Shown one piece after another: positions 9,073-18,919 of a DNA stretch of 64,000 bases. This DNA comes from Aliiglaciecola lipolytica E3 (GTDB lineage Bacteria; Pseudomonadota; Gammaproteobacteria; Enterobacterales; Alteromonadaceae). The notes below the pieces were generated by a model. That model was given only the letters and a program-made list of their open reading frames with translations. It had not been told where the DNA came from and did not search any database. The stretch lies in NCBI RefSeq assembly GCF_000314975.1, contig NZ_BAEN01000038.1, positions 62,001 to 126,000 of the forward strand, written 5' to 3'. Position 1 is the first letter of the stretch. Every line of letters begins with the position of its first letter. A program made the translations under genes and the position numbers.

Positions 9073-11379
9073 ATGAAAACACTTAATAAAACAGCAATTG
9101 CATTATGCATACAATCAGCGCTACTAAGTCAATTTTCGATAGCACAAGAACAGGATGTAGCAGCCAAAGAGCGTAGCTTAGAAAAAATTACTGTCACAGC
9201 GCAAAAGCGTACTCAAAGTATTCAAGAAGTCCCTATCTCAATAGCGACTTTAAGCGGTGAACGATTTGAAAGCATGTTTGCTGGCGGAGAAGATATCCTT
9301 GCCCTAGCCGTACGCGTTCCCGGTCTATATGCAGAAACGTCTAACGGACGTGTTGCACCTAGATTTTACATTCGAGGTTTAGGTAACACAGATTTCGACT
9401 TAGCTGCATCTCAACCCGTCTCAATCGTGATGGATGACGTTGTAAAAGAAAACGTTATTTTAAAAAGCTTTCCGCTTTTTGATGTCTCTCAAGTAGAAGT
9501 CATTCGTGGACCACAAGGCACGTTATTTGGACGCAACACAACAGCCGGTATCGTTAAATTTGACTCAGTTAAGCCAACTGATGACTTTGATGCCTACGTC
9601 AAATTAGGTGTTGGTAATTTGGGAACGCTAAATTTCGAAGGCGCGGTTGGAGGTGGGTTAGCAGAAAATCTAGCTGGTCGTTTTTCAGTATTATCTCAGA
9701 ATCGCGATGACTGGATCGATAACGCTTACACTGGTGAAAAAGATGCCATGGGTGGATTTGACGAGAAAGCATGGCGTGGACAACTTTTATATAAACCCTC
9801 TGACGACTTTTCCGCTTTGTTAAATGTACATGGCAGAGAGTTAGATGGAACCGCATCGATCTTCCGCGCCAACGTTTTCACTAAAGGAAGTAACGATTTA
9901 AATGAAAACTTTGATCGTGACGTTCTATATTATGATGGAGATATTGACGGGAATGGGGCTGACAATAACCCTCAAGAATATGAAAATTACGGGGCGTCGT
10001 TAAAGCTTGAGTTTGGATTAGACGATATGTCTTTGACCAGTATTACCGCATATGAGCAAGCTGAAGGATACAGCTTAGGTGATATAGATGGTGGTGTAGT
10101 ATTAAACGAACCTGGTGATATCAATGGTGACGGTGTTGAAGAAACTACGTTCCCGGGCAACATCGCATTTTCAGCGGTAACCCAAGATAACCTTAATGAT
10201 CTTGAACAGTTTACCCAAGAGATTCGCTTAGCAAGTGAGACAGATGACGCATTAGGTTGGCAAGTCGGTGCTTTTTATTACGATTCATCATTTAACGTTA
10301 CTAGCGTTGACGGATTCTTTGGTGCAACAACAGTGTTCCATGAAAACACCACTTGGGCCGTATTTGGTCAAACATCGTATCAAGTTAATGAAAAACTCAA
10401 TGTTACAGCTGGGCTAAGATACACCTATGACGAAAAGTCACTTGTTGTGGGCGAGCAAAATGTTGATGGATTCGCTCTAGTGATAGGTGCGGCCGCTATC
10501 CAAGATTACGACGACATCAATGTAGACGATGACCAGCTAAGTTGGGAATTAAGCGCAAATTATAAAGTTGATAGTGATACTTCGTTATTTGCCCGTTTAG
10601 CTAATGGTTTTAGAGCACAGACAATTCAAGGTCGTGATGTTGCGTTTGAGGCCGATCCTTCTGTTGCTGAAGCAGAAACCATTAACTCGGCAGAGTTAGG
10701 AATTAAAAAAGACTTACTAGAAGACACACTTCGGGTCAACGCGGCTGTATTTTATTATGAAATCGATGATATGCAACTTACCGCTATCGGTGGTGGCGCA
10801 AATACAACAGCCCTAATTAATGCTGATAAAGGCGTTGGATATGGTTTCGAAATTGACGTTGAATATTTGGTAAGTGATTATCTAACCTTGACCGCAGGTT
10901 ACAGCTACAACCACACCGAAATTCAAGATAACGGCTTAACAATATTGCCTTGCGGTGCAAATCCTGATTTTGGCGCTACAGGTAACTGTACTGTTTTTGA
11001 TCCTCGTCCAGATGGATTCGCCGCTAGTATAGACGGAAACGCATTCCCGCAAGCGCCTGAAACTATTTTCAACTTTACCGCTAGATACGCCACACCTATT
11101 GGCGATGATGGCGAATTGTTTATTTTTACCGATTGGGCTTTCCAAGGAGAAACCAGTCTTTTCTTATATGATTCGGTAGAATTTACAACTGACGATAATT
11201 TTGAAGGTGGATTGAGAATCGGTTACGAGAACTACCAAAACAACTATAGCATCGCGCTTTTCGGTCGAAATATCACCGACGAAGAGAATGTTAAAGGTGG
11301 TATTGATTTCAACAACTTAACCGGAATCGTAAATCAACCTCGTATATTTGGTATCGAAGCAAAAATCAGCTTCTATTAA
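9073..11379 (+). CDS. TonB-dependent outer membrane receptor
   Basis: This is a 768-residue outer-membrane transporter that would use TonB/ExbBD energy to import a substrate too large or scarce for porins. It has a signal peptide (cleavage probably after SIAQ near residue 24), a plug domain starting at ITVTAQKRTQSIQEVPISI and containing VEVIRGPQGTLFGRN, and a long beta-barrel with alternating strands ending in an aromatic residue (AKISFY). This subfamily is the IroN/FhuA-like group common in Alteromonadales and sphingomonads, often used for organic substrates rather than iron. Its neighbours are a catabolic operon and a GlxA regulator, so it may import the compound degraded by that operon. 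No Fur box was seen upstream. Confidence 0.93.
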   Translation: MKTLNKTAIALCIQSALLSQFSIAQEQDVAAKERSLEKITVTAQKRTQSIQEVPISIATLSGERFESMFAGGEDILALAVRVPGLYAETSNGRVAPRFYIRGLGNTDFDLAASQPVSIVMDDVVKENVILKSFPLFDVSQVEVIRGPQGTLFGRNTTAGIVKFDSVKPTDDFDAYVKLGVGNLGTLNFEGAVGGGLAENLAGRFSVLSQNRDDWIDNAYTGEKDAMGGFDEKAWRGQLLYKPSDDFSALLNVHGRELDGTASIFRANVFTKGSNDLNENFDRDVLYYDGDIDGNGADNNPQEYENYGASLKLEFGLDDMSLTSITAYEQAEGYSLGDIDGGVVLNEPGDINGDGVEETTFPGNIAFSAVTQDNLNDLEQFTQEIRLASETDDALGWQVGAFYYDSSFNVTSVDGFFGATTVFHENTTWAVFGQTSYQVNEKLNVTAGLRYTYDEKSLVVGEQNVDGFALVIGAAAIQDYDDINVDDDQLSWELSANYKVDSDTSLFARLANGFRAQTIQGRDVAFEADPSVAEAETINSAELGIKKDLLEDTLRVNAAVFYYEIDDMQLTAIGGGANTTALINADKGVGYGFEIDVEYLVSDYLTLTAGYSYNHTEIQDNGLTILPCGANPDFGATGNCTVFDPRPDGFAASIDGNAFPQAPETIFNFTARYATPIGDDGELFIFTDWAFQGETSLFLYDSVEFTTDDNFEGGLRIGYENYQNNYSIALFGRNITDEENVKGGIDFNNLTGIVNQPRIFGIEAKISFY

Positions 11380-11402
11380 ACAATTCGTACTAACTTAAAA
11401 TC

Positions 11403-11431
11403 AAAAGCGATCCTTCTTGGATCGCTTTTTT
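11403..11431. terminator. Bidirectional rho-independent terminator
   Basis: An 11-bp stem AAAAGCGATCC / GGATCGCTTTT with loop TTCTT is followed by a T run. It lies between the convergent ends of the TonB receptor gene and the RND permease gene and can serve both strands. Confidence 0.88.
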
Positions 11432-11447
11432 ATTTGCTGATATAAAG

Positions 11448-14400
11448 CTAAGAATCGGCTACTACACTTTTATGATGAAGCTTATGCTTTGAATCATTCT
11501 TGACCTCTTTATCTCTAAATAACGATTTAAAGTCGTCAAGCATAATATAAAGCGACGGTACCAACAGTAGGGTAATGACGGTGGCAAATAAAATCCCAAA
11601 AGCAAGTGAGATGGCCATAGGTATAACAAGCTGAGCTTGCAGACTCTTTTCAAAAACGATAGGCATAAGTCCCATAAAGGTTGTCAACGAAGTTAACACA
11701 ATTGGTCTAAAACGTTGTTTGCCCGACTGCACTACCGACTCAATTAACGAGTGTCCCTCTGCTCTGGCTCGATTGACAAAATCGACTAAAATTAAGCTAT
11801 CATTCACCACGACGCCGGTTAGCGCAATGATCCCACAGATGGATAACACACTTACCGCATGCCCTAACACAAGGTGACCAATGATGGCACCAACTAATCC
11901 AAACGGAATAACCGACATTATAATAAAAGGCTGCGAATAGGATTTTAATGGTACTGCCATTAGTGCGTAAATCGCGAAAAGTGCAAATGCAAAGCCTTGC
12001 ATCAAACTCACAATCGCCTCCCCCTGCTCTTTAGATGCACCTTCTAGTCTAAAGTCGACACTAGGGTATCGTTGCATTAAATCAGGGATGAAATTTTTCT
12101 GAATCGACATAGCGACTTCTTGCGGGTTTATTCTCCCCTTGTCAGCTTTAGCAGAAACGGTAATTGAGCGATTGCCATCGACCCGAATAATAGAGCCATA
12201 TCCTTGGGCAAATTCTACGTCAGCTACCTCCGAAAACGGAATTTCATCCCCTTGGCTATTACGAATGCGCATATTCTCCAGATGACCAATTGAGCTGCGC
12301 TGTTCTTTTGGATAGCGGATCATAACTTTAACTTCTTCATCACCACGTTGAATTCGTTGCGCTTCCGCGCCATAAAATCCGTTTCTAACTTGTGTCGCTA
12401 AGGTTTGTAAACTCAGTCCTAGCGCTTCAGCCTGAGGTTTTATAAACAATCGAATTTCGTCACTGCCCCCAGCAAAGGTATCATTGACATCTGCTATTCC
12501 ATCGAAACTAGCTAGATGCTGTTTTAATTCTAGCGTTGCTGCTTTTAGGGCATCCAAATTCTTACCGCTGAATTCAAACGTGATATCAGCACCACCACCA
12601 GGCCCGCCCATTGGCGAACCAATATCGATTTTTTTTAACACCAGGCATTTCAGGGATTGCTTCACGCCATTGTTGGTGAATATAAAATGAGTCAAACGTT
12701 CGGGTTTCAGCTTTACTTAATTCAACAAAAATTTGTCCGGTTAAACTTCCTTGATCAAAGGCAATCGCATGATTAACTACCCCAAAGCCAGTTTCACGCT
12801 GAATATTGTCATTCATTTCATACAGCGCATCTAACATTTGCGTGATGCTTTCATCACGTTGGCGTATTGATGACCCAGGTTCTAATTCAATTGTCCCCAT
12901 AACAAAATCACTAGGTATATTAGGGAAAAAAACAAAACGCACTTGACCACCTGCGAACAATCCAACTGTGAGTATAAAAATCGCCACGAAACTCGCCAGT
13001 GTTGTATACCGGTTACGTATCACTTTTTCTAAAAAAGGGATATAAGAATTAGCTACAAAACGTTTAATACCTTCACTGAAGAAATCACGAAAACGCTGTA
13101 AAAAATTCGCTTTAGAAGGGTTGTATGGTTTGTCTTTCATGTGAACCAAATGCGCAGGTAAAATTAGTTTTGATTCAATCAATGAAAAAATTAAACAAAT
13201 AATGACTACCCAACCAATGGTTTTCCAAATCACACCAAATGTACCCGGCACCATTAGCATAGGCGTAAACGCAGCGATAGTAGTTAATACGCCAAAAGTG
13301 GCGGGCATGGCGACTTTCTTCACCCCACGTATTACATTTTCAGTATTGTGACCATGTTTATCTATTTCAGAGTATGCTGATTCCCCCATAATAATGGCGT
13401 CATCTACCACTATTCCTAACACCAAAATGAAGCCAAACAAGCTGATCATGTTTATGGAAATATTAAATACTTCCCCTTGCATAATTAATAGAGCGCCCAA
13501 AAAACATACGGGAAGCCCCACCATAACCCATGCTGCTAGTCTCAATTTTAAAAATAGTGATAAAACAATGAAGACTAATATTGCACCTATTAGCATATTG
13601 CTTAGCATCATATTTAGCCTGTCAGCCAAATAAAATGAGCTATCTCCCCAAGTATCTGCATTAATATGCCCAGGCAAAGATGGGCGTAATTTGTCCAGAA
13701 ACGCGTTAACTGTTTTAGAAATATTTAAGGCGTTTTGATCGCCTACCGCTTGAATCCGAATATTCATCGCCGGTTTGCCATCAAAAAGCGCATAAGAATT
13801 ATTTTCGACAAACCCGTCTCGAATTGTGGCAATTTCGCCCAATAACAATCTTGTGCCATCGCTGCGTGTTAATAACACTAAATTTTCAAAATCAAAGGCG
13901 TTGTACGCTTGTCCTTTGGCACGCAATAAAATATCGCCATTTTCTGATTTAATCGCACCGCCTGGTACATCAATTGATGAACGCCGTACGGCTTCAACAA
14001 GTTCATTGAAGGTTAAATTGTATTCCTGCAGTTTAGCTTCAGAGATTTCTACAGAAACTTCATAATCCCGAGAACCCACAACCTGAACGGCTGATAATCC
14101 AGGTAAGTTTGCAATTTGATCGCGAATGTCTTTTGCAAATTCTTTTAGCTCACGCTCGTTTGCGTCCCCATAAATTGAAACCCACATCACATCTTGGGTT
14201 GCTTTTTGACGATAAACGATGGGTTTTTCAGTATTCGCCGGAAAACTAGGTATGGCATCGACCTGTACTTTTATCTCATCCAACGCAAGTTGCGGATCGT
14301 ATTCGTCTTCAATTTCAATTAAAACCCGAGCAGTCCCTTCAGTGGCAGTGGAAGTGATTTTTTTAATACCCTCAATGTCCTTTACTGCTTCTTCAATCTT

Positions 14401-14616
14401 AATCACAACACCTTCTTCAACTTCTTGAGGAGCAGCACCTAAATAAGGGACAGTAACGACGATGTTATTAAATATAAAATTAGGAAAAACTTGTTTGTGA
14501 ATAGTGAAAGCAGCAATAATTCCACCAAAAATCAATATCCACATTAATAAATTGGCCGCAACGCTATTGCGAGCAAACCATGCGATCAAGCCTTTTTCTG
14601 TATCAATATGCGTCAT
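11448..14616 (-). pseudogene. RND family efflux permease, broken by a 1-base insertion (frameshift)
   Basis: Two overlapping frames together encode one RND permease. The N-terminal 660 or so residues run from 14616 to the A8 run at 12629-12636 (on the plus strand, T8). The rest runs on from there in the next frame to 11448. The joined length is 3169 nt, one more than a multiple of three. With one A removed, the text reads PGVKKIDIGSPMGG without a break and gives about 1055 residues, a normal RND length. Without correction, translation stops at 12586 soon after the run. TM4 carries VVDDAIIMGES (the DD proton-relay pair), and TM10-12 are in the second part. The start overlaps the adaptor stop by 4 nt. 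A sequencing error, a true mutation, or slippage on A8 are all possible. Confidence 0.88.
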
Positions 14617-15851
14617 TTTGCATCTCCAGCATTGGATACGGATTTACTGGTAGATACTTGTTTATCTAATTGTTGGATATTGTTGTTATCTTCTTCATCG
14701 TCTGGTAAACGCACCTTCATACCATTAAATGGATTCGGCACGGCACTAGTAATTACTAAATCCCCTTCATTGATTCCTTGACTAATATAAACGTATTTTT
14801 CATCAGCTCGTTTCACAACAACCTGTTTGATTTGTAATTCATTATTACTGTCAACTATCAATAAAGTGCCATCTAAACGAAGAACATTTCGCGGCAGAAC
14901 CAAGATGTTTTCGCTATTTTGGCCAACAATCTCGGCCTGTACAAAACGACCAAATTTCAACGGTACTCGATTGCTATCCTTAGAATCAGACTCACGAAGA
15001 TAAGGATCGATAATTTCTGCCACCGCATAAATGACCCGACGCTGCTCATCCAAAACGCCCTCATCTCTAACCAATTTACCGACCCACTGACTTTTAGCGC
15101 CAGCGACAACCGCACTTAATGTAACTTTAGGCGCATCAATTTTTCCATTTGATATGCGCATAAATGCCATGTCATTGTCGCTCAGTGGCATTCTAACTTC
15201 GGCCACTTTAGTGGAATAAATCACACCTAACTCACTGCCTAACGATACAAACTGACCTAAGTCAACGTTCTTAGATTTAACTAATCCATCAAATGGCGCG
15301 GTAATGGACGTCCTCTGCAAATTACGTAAAGCTTTTTCTAATTGCGCTTTTGCAGCGCTTAAGTTAGCTTTTTCAGTCGCCAATTGCGGTTTTCTTAAGC
15401 CTAATTCTGGAGCAACGTTTCCTTTTACCGACCGCCATTCCTGTTCAGCAACTTTCCCCCGTGCGATCTCTTCTTCTAAAGACGCTTCAGCTCTCGCTAA
15501 TTCAGCCTCAGCAAGTTTAACTTCAGTTTGATAATCATATTTTTCCAATTGTATAAGCACGTCTCCTTGCTTAAACATACCGCCTTCGATGAAGCTGTCG
15601 GCTACCCACTCGACTTTTCCGGTAACCTGCACGCTCAGGCGCGTTTCAACACGTGGAGCAACCGTGCCTTGTGAATGCACCTTAAAATTAATTGTTTCCA
15701 ACCTGGCAGGTTCAACATTAACCAAAAAAGGACGCTCTTCAACTTCAACTATTTCTGGTGGCTTTTTACTTAACAAAAGGCCGATAAAGCCGACAACAGC
15801 CAACGCCAAAATAACTAACGGCACTAAAATTTTTGTAGTACTACTCGCCAT
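14613..15851 (-). CDS. RND efflux periplasmic adaptor (membrane fusion protein)
   Basis: This is a 412-residue HlyD/AcrA-type adaptor that would link the inner-membrane RND permease to an outer-membrane channel. It has an N-terminal membrane anchor (about residues 8-28, VPLVILALAVVGFIGLLL), a biotinyl-lipoyl-like half with VQVTGKVEWV, a coiled-coil hairpin around residues 115-185 rich in Ala, Glu and Lys, the second lipoyl half ITAPFDGLV, and a beta-barrel domain. The gene overlaps the permease start by ATGA at 14613-14616, so the pair is one operon. No outer-membrane channel gene is linked. If the permease frameshift is real, this adaptor may lack its partner. Confidence 0.9.
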   Translation of the reverse strand: MASSTTKILVPLVILALAVVGFIGLLLSKKPPEIVEVEERPFLVNVEPARLETINFKVHSQGTVAPRVETRLSVQVTGKVEWVADSFIEGGMFKQGDVLIQLEKYDYQTEVKLAEAELARAEASLEEEIARGKVAEQEWRSVKGNVAPELGLRKPQLATEKANLSAAKAQLEKALRNLQRTSITAPFDGLVKSKNVDLGQFVSLGSELGVIYSTKVAEVRMPLSDNDMAFMRISNGKIDAPKVTLSAVVAGAKSQWVGKLVRDEGVLDEQRRVIYAVAEIIDPYLRESDSKDSNRVPLKFGRFVQAEIVGQNSENILVLPRNVLRLDGTLLIVDSNNELQIKQVVVKRADEKYVYISQGINEGDLVITSAVPNPFNGMKVRLPDDEEDNNNIQQLDKQVSTSKSVSNAGDAK

Positions 15852-16379
15852 TGAAAACCCTTAATTTTTTATTAAATTAGTTGTTGAAGTCATTTTTGAA
15901 ATCTTTAACCAGCTTTTCAAACAATAAATATCTGAAAATAGGATGCTTATTAGAGATTCATTTCGAGCTCAGAGAAATATGCTTGATATATGATAAATTA
16001 TTTATGACGTCACGCATGAAAGAGAGTGTTAACAAATGTAAATGACCGAAAATAGTTAAGCTATACTCTTCCACTCATCGGAGTAGTTTTTGAACGATTT
16101 GACAACAGATTAGACAATATTGGCATAAAACCTGAGACAAGATTTCTGTTAACGATGTTAAACGGGAATTATGCATTTAAACGGGCGAATTTTAAGCCAA
16201 AAAGGTGCATTAAATTTACAAGTAAGAATACATTGCACAGTTAAAGTGCGTATTTTCAAAAAATTCACCATTTATTTTGTGATTTTGTGTAATTTTATTT
16301 CACGAATATAAAATAAAAATGTAATATTGGCGTATTATTAAACTATTACTGTAATTTAATTACTTACTAGGAGGAGCAT
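15852..16379. other. Gene-free divergent spacer, 528 nt
   Basis: This AT-rich region lies between the RND adaptor gene (minus) and the small CBM48 gene (plus). I see no RNA gene and no convincing coding sequence. One 46-codon frame at 16171-16311 has no recognisable product. It contains a plausible promoter at 16285-16312 and a dyad GTAATT-T-AATTAC at 16351-16363 next to the strong ribosome site of the CBM48 gene. The length is unusual for this compact window. Confidence 0.6.
16285..16312 (+). promoter_or_regulatory. Candidate sigma-70 promoter of the CBM48 gene
   Basis: TTGTGT (16285-16290) is followed by a 16-nt spacer and TATAAA (16307-16312), about 67 nt before the ATG. The ribosome site AGGAGG at 16369-16374 is close to the full consensus and 5 nt from the start. 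The promoter is predicted from motif match only. Confidence 0.35.
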
Positions 16380-16688
16380 ATGAGCTTCAAAAAACAATAT
16401 CTTAAATCTAAACCTGTGTGTAAGGTAACTTTCAAACTTTCTAAAGAAGAAGCTAAAAACGCAGATTCAGTGCGTTTGGTAGGTGACTTCAATGATTGGG
16501 ACATCGAAACATCACCCATGAAAAAGTTGAAAAATGGATCATTCTCTTCGACTCTAAACCTTCCTGCAGATGCAGAATATCAGTTCAGATATTTACTCAA
16601 CGATGAAGAGTGGGAAAATGATTGGAGCGCTGACGCTTATGTCACATCCCCTATTTCGTTCGACGAAAACTCTGTTGTATCGGTTTAA
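16380..16688 (+). CDS. Stand-alone CBM48 / isoamylase early-set domain protein
   Basis: This is a 102-residue cytosolic protein made of one carbohydrate-binding module 48 (isoamylase N-terminal, AMPK-beta glycogen-binding type). Visible family features are VRLVGDFNDWD, the following MKKLKNGSFSSTLNLP, and YQFRYLLNDEEWENDWSAD, whose aromatic residues line the glucan site in relatives. No catalytic domain is attached, and no glycogen gene is nearby. It has a near-perfect Shine-Dalgarno sequence and an isolated position after a long spacer, with its own terminator, so it is probably a well-expressed single-gene unit. Small proteins of this kind are found in marine gammaproteobacteria. I know of no established role. 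Confidence 0.85.
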   Translation: MSFKKQYLKSKPVCKVTFKLSKEEAKNADSVRLVGDFNDWDIETSPMKKLKNGSFSSTLNLPADAEYQFRYLLNDEEWENDWSADAYVTSPISFDENSVVSV

Positions 16689-16740
16689 TTTCAACTGAGT
16701 CAGACACGAAAAACATCGTTCAAAACAGCAGTTTAAATAA

Positions 16741-16772
16741 AAAGGCAGTCATGCTTACAGCAGACTGCCTTT
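16741..16772. terminator. Bidirectional rho-independent terminator
   Basis: A 10-bp stem AAAGGCAGTC / GACTGCCTTT encloses a 12-nt loop. T-rich tracts follow on both strands (TTTTGTATT on plus, TTTTTATTT on minus). It separates the convergent CBM48 and etfA genes. Confidence 0.85.
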
Positions 16773-16807
16773 TGTATTATTTATGCTAGTACTTCGAATA
16801 ATCGCTG

Positions 16808-17734
16808 TTATAGAGCGGCTTCTAATTCAGGAAGTACATCAAATAAGTCCCCAACTAAGCCGTAATCCGCGACTTGAAAAATCGGGGCTTCTTCATCTTT
16901 GTTGATAGCAACAATAATTTTCGAATCTTTCATACCCGCTAAATGCTGTATTGCACCTGAAATACCAACAGCAATGTACAATTGTGGAGCAACTATTTTA
17001 CCGGTTTGCCCTACTTGCATATCATTCGGCACAAAACCCGCATCAACTGCGGCACGCGATGCACCAATTGCTGCACCAAGCTTATCGGCGATCCCTTCAA
17101 GCAATTTAAAGTTTTCACCATTTTGCATACCACGACCACCGGAGATAATGACTTCCGCTGCAGTAAGTTCTGGGCGTTCTGATTTAGTCAGCTCAGCACT
17201 TACAAAAGCAGATTTATCAGATACTTTTACCGTATCTAAAGCTTCAACCGACGCTGAACCACCTTCCTCGGCAGCATCAAATGCCGAAGCTCTTACCGTG
17301 ATAACCTTTTTAGTATCACTGCTTTGTACCGTTGCGATTGCATTTCCGGCGTAAATGGGTCGAACAAATGTGTCTTCACTTTCCACTGCAATAATGTCAG
17401 ATATCTGAGCAACGTCTAACAATGCAGCAACTCGCGGCATGAAATTTTTACCCGTCGTGGTCGCCGCAGCGATAATATGAGTATAATTCTCTGCCAATTC
17501 AGTTACTAGATCACCGATGTTCTCTGCTAACTGATTAGCATAAACTGGGTTATCCGCTAGTAGTACTTTACTCACACCTGAAATTTTTGCGGCTTCATCT
17601 GCTACTGCTGCGCAACCTTCCCCTGCTACTAAAATAGTCACGTCATCAGCCAATTTGCTCGCGGCGTTAACTAATTTATGAGTCTCTGACTTCAATTGTT
17701 TATTATCATGTTCTGCAAATACTAAAACAGCCAT
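16808..17734 (-). CDS. etfA: Electron transfer flavoprotein alpha subunit
   Basis: EtfA is the FAD-binding subunit of the soluble electron transfer flavoprotein, which collects electrons from acyl-CoA and other dehydrogenases and gives them to ETF-quinone oxidoreductase. The 308 residues match bacterial EtfA. The C-terminal FAD domain shows [43 protein letters not shown] and [12 protein letters not shown], followed by [15 protein letters not shown]. The start overlaps the etfB stop by one base (TAATG), so expression is coupled. The companion quinone oxidoreductase lies just beyond etfB on the other strand. Confidence 0.98.
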   Translation of the reverse strand: MAVLVFAEHDNKQLKSETHKLVNAASKLADDVTILVAGEGCAAVADEAAKISGVSKVLLADNPVYANQLAENIGDLVTELAENYTHIIAAATTTGKNFMPRVAALLDVAQISDIIAVESEDTFVRPIYAGNAIATVQSSDTKKVITVRASAFDAAEEGGSASVEALDTVKVSDKSAFVSAELTKSERPELTAAEVIISGGRGMQNGENFKLLEGIADKLGAAIGASRAAVDAGFVPNDMQVGQTGKIVAPQLYIAVGISGAIQHLAGMKDSKIIVAINKDEEAPIFQVADYGLVGDLFDVLPELEAAL

Positions 17735-18483
17735 TAGATCACCTTCGCTTCTGTTTTTAATTTTTCAACAAGTTCAGCTACATCCGCTACTTTAATTCCG
17801 CCTTTACGTTGCGCTGGTGCTTCGACTTTCAAGGTTTTCACGTTTGAAGTTAACGTTACCCCAAAATCATTCGCAGACTTTACATCAATAGGTTTCCGTT
17901 TCGCTTTCATAATGTTGGGTAACGTGGCATAGCGCGGTTCATTTAATCGTAAATCAGTAGTCACTACTGCCGGCAAATTCAATTCGACCGTTTGTAGTCC
18001 ACCATCAATTTCTCTTGTTACTTTCACTTTATCACCATCGATATCGACTACAGATGCAAAAGTACCTTGCGGCATGCCCGTTAAGGCCGCCATCATTTGA
18101 CCTGTTTGGTTGTTGTCTGAATCTATTGACTGTTTACCTAAAATAACCAGTTGTGGCTGCTCTTCTTCCACCACTTTTGTCAAAAGTTTAGCAATTTGTA
18201 ATGAATCTAGAACGTCACTGGTGTCGATTTGTAGCCCACGATCAGCACCAAGTGCCAACGCGGTTCTGATTTGTTCTTGGCACGCTTTGTCACCAACTGA
18301 CACTACAACAATCTCGCTAGCAATGCCTTTTTCTTTCAGTCTTACTGCTTCTTCAACAGCGATTTCACAAAAAGGGTTTATAGACATCTTGGTGTTAGTC
18401 AAATCAACAGCTGAGTTATCGGCTTTGACGCGAACTTTTACGTTGTAATCAATGGCACGTTTAACCGGCACTAAAATTTTCAT
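17734..18483 (-). CDS. etfB: Electron transfer flavoprotein beta subunit
   Basis: EtfB is the 249-residue partner of EtfA and binds AMP structurally while docking to dehydrogenases. The N-terminus [12 protein letters not shown] and the internal segments [16 protein letters not shown] and [15 protein letters not shown] are characteristic. An in-frame GTG-type extension to 18504 is possible, but the ATG at 18483 has AGAGG 6 nt upstream and gives the family N-terminus, so I use it. First gene of the etfBA operon, reading away from ETF-QO across a 436-nt spacer. Confidence 0.97.
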   Translation of the reverse strand: MKILVPVKRAIDYNVKVRVKADNSAVDLTNTKMSINPFCEIAVEEAVRLKEKGIASEIVVVSVGDKACQEQIRTALALGADRGLQIDTSDVLDSLQIAKLLTKVVEEEQPQLVILGKQSIDSDNNQTGQMMAALTGMPQGTFASVVDIDGDKVKVTREIDGGLQTVELNLPAVVTTDLRLNEPRYATLPNIMKAKRKPIDVKSANDFGVTLTSNVKTLKVEAPAQRKGGIKVADVAELVEKLKTEAKVI

Positions 18484-18919
18484 GTTTACCTCTATAGGAT
18501 ACAAAGTGTAGAGAATTCATAACGCAATACATGCGTTTTTGAAAAGTTGCGTAAATTTACTGGCTGTAGAGCTAAGCGTCAACCAAGCGAGAACAAACTA
18601 GCATTTATTGTTTTGGCTATTTTGCTTCTAAATTGTAGGTCATAATTTACATTTGAGCTTGAGTTTTAGTGTGGTAGTGTTGCTTGAAAAGGCCATATAA
18701 CAAGGTATTAACATACCTTCAGATACGGACAATAATTACAGTTATCCAATTGATAAATAAAGATATATTTTAAATTAATTGGTGACTAGGTTGGGCAATA
18801 TAAAATCCAAACATACTATACAGTTAGTGAATAGTTTGGGACATTATTGGTTACTATTAGTGATAGTAAGCAAATTATTTATTTCTTTAATTAATAGATA
18901 TCTATAAGGGGGCAAACCC
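18484..18919. other. Divergent spacer between etfBA and ETF-QO, 436 nt
   Basis: This AT-rich region carries the promoters of both transcripts. It holds the dyad at 18851-18869 and a 12-bp palindrome ATAGATATCTAT (18894-18905) just before the ETF-QO ribosome site AAGGGGG. No FadR-like or LiuR-like consensus is evident by eye. No gene is seen. Confidence 0.6.
18851..18869. promoter_or_regulatory. Inverted repeat TTACTAT-N5-ATAGTAA upstream of ETF-QO
   Basis: This is a perfect 7-bp dyad centred about 60 nt before the ETF-QO start. Its outer hexamers (TTACTA / TAGTAA) are the same as those of the dyad at 8890-8911 before the TonB receptor, with a spacer one base shorter. It could be an operator. 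No experimental or comparative support is available here. Confidence 0.35.

Noticed and set aside
12586-12695. Two separate overlapping RND genes
   Set aside because: Neither frame is complete alone. The domain order continues across the A8 run, and the total length fits one gene with one extra base.
16171-16311. 46-codon open frame with ATG inside the 528-nt spacer
   Set aside because: No recognisable motif, poor hydrophobic or charged pattern, and only a weak GGGA before the ATG. Frames of this size are expected by chance in AT-rich DNA.
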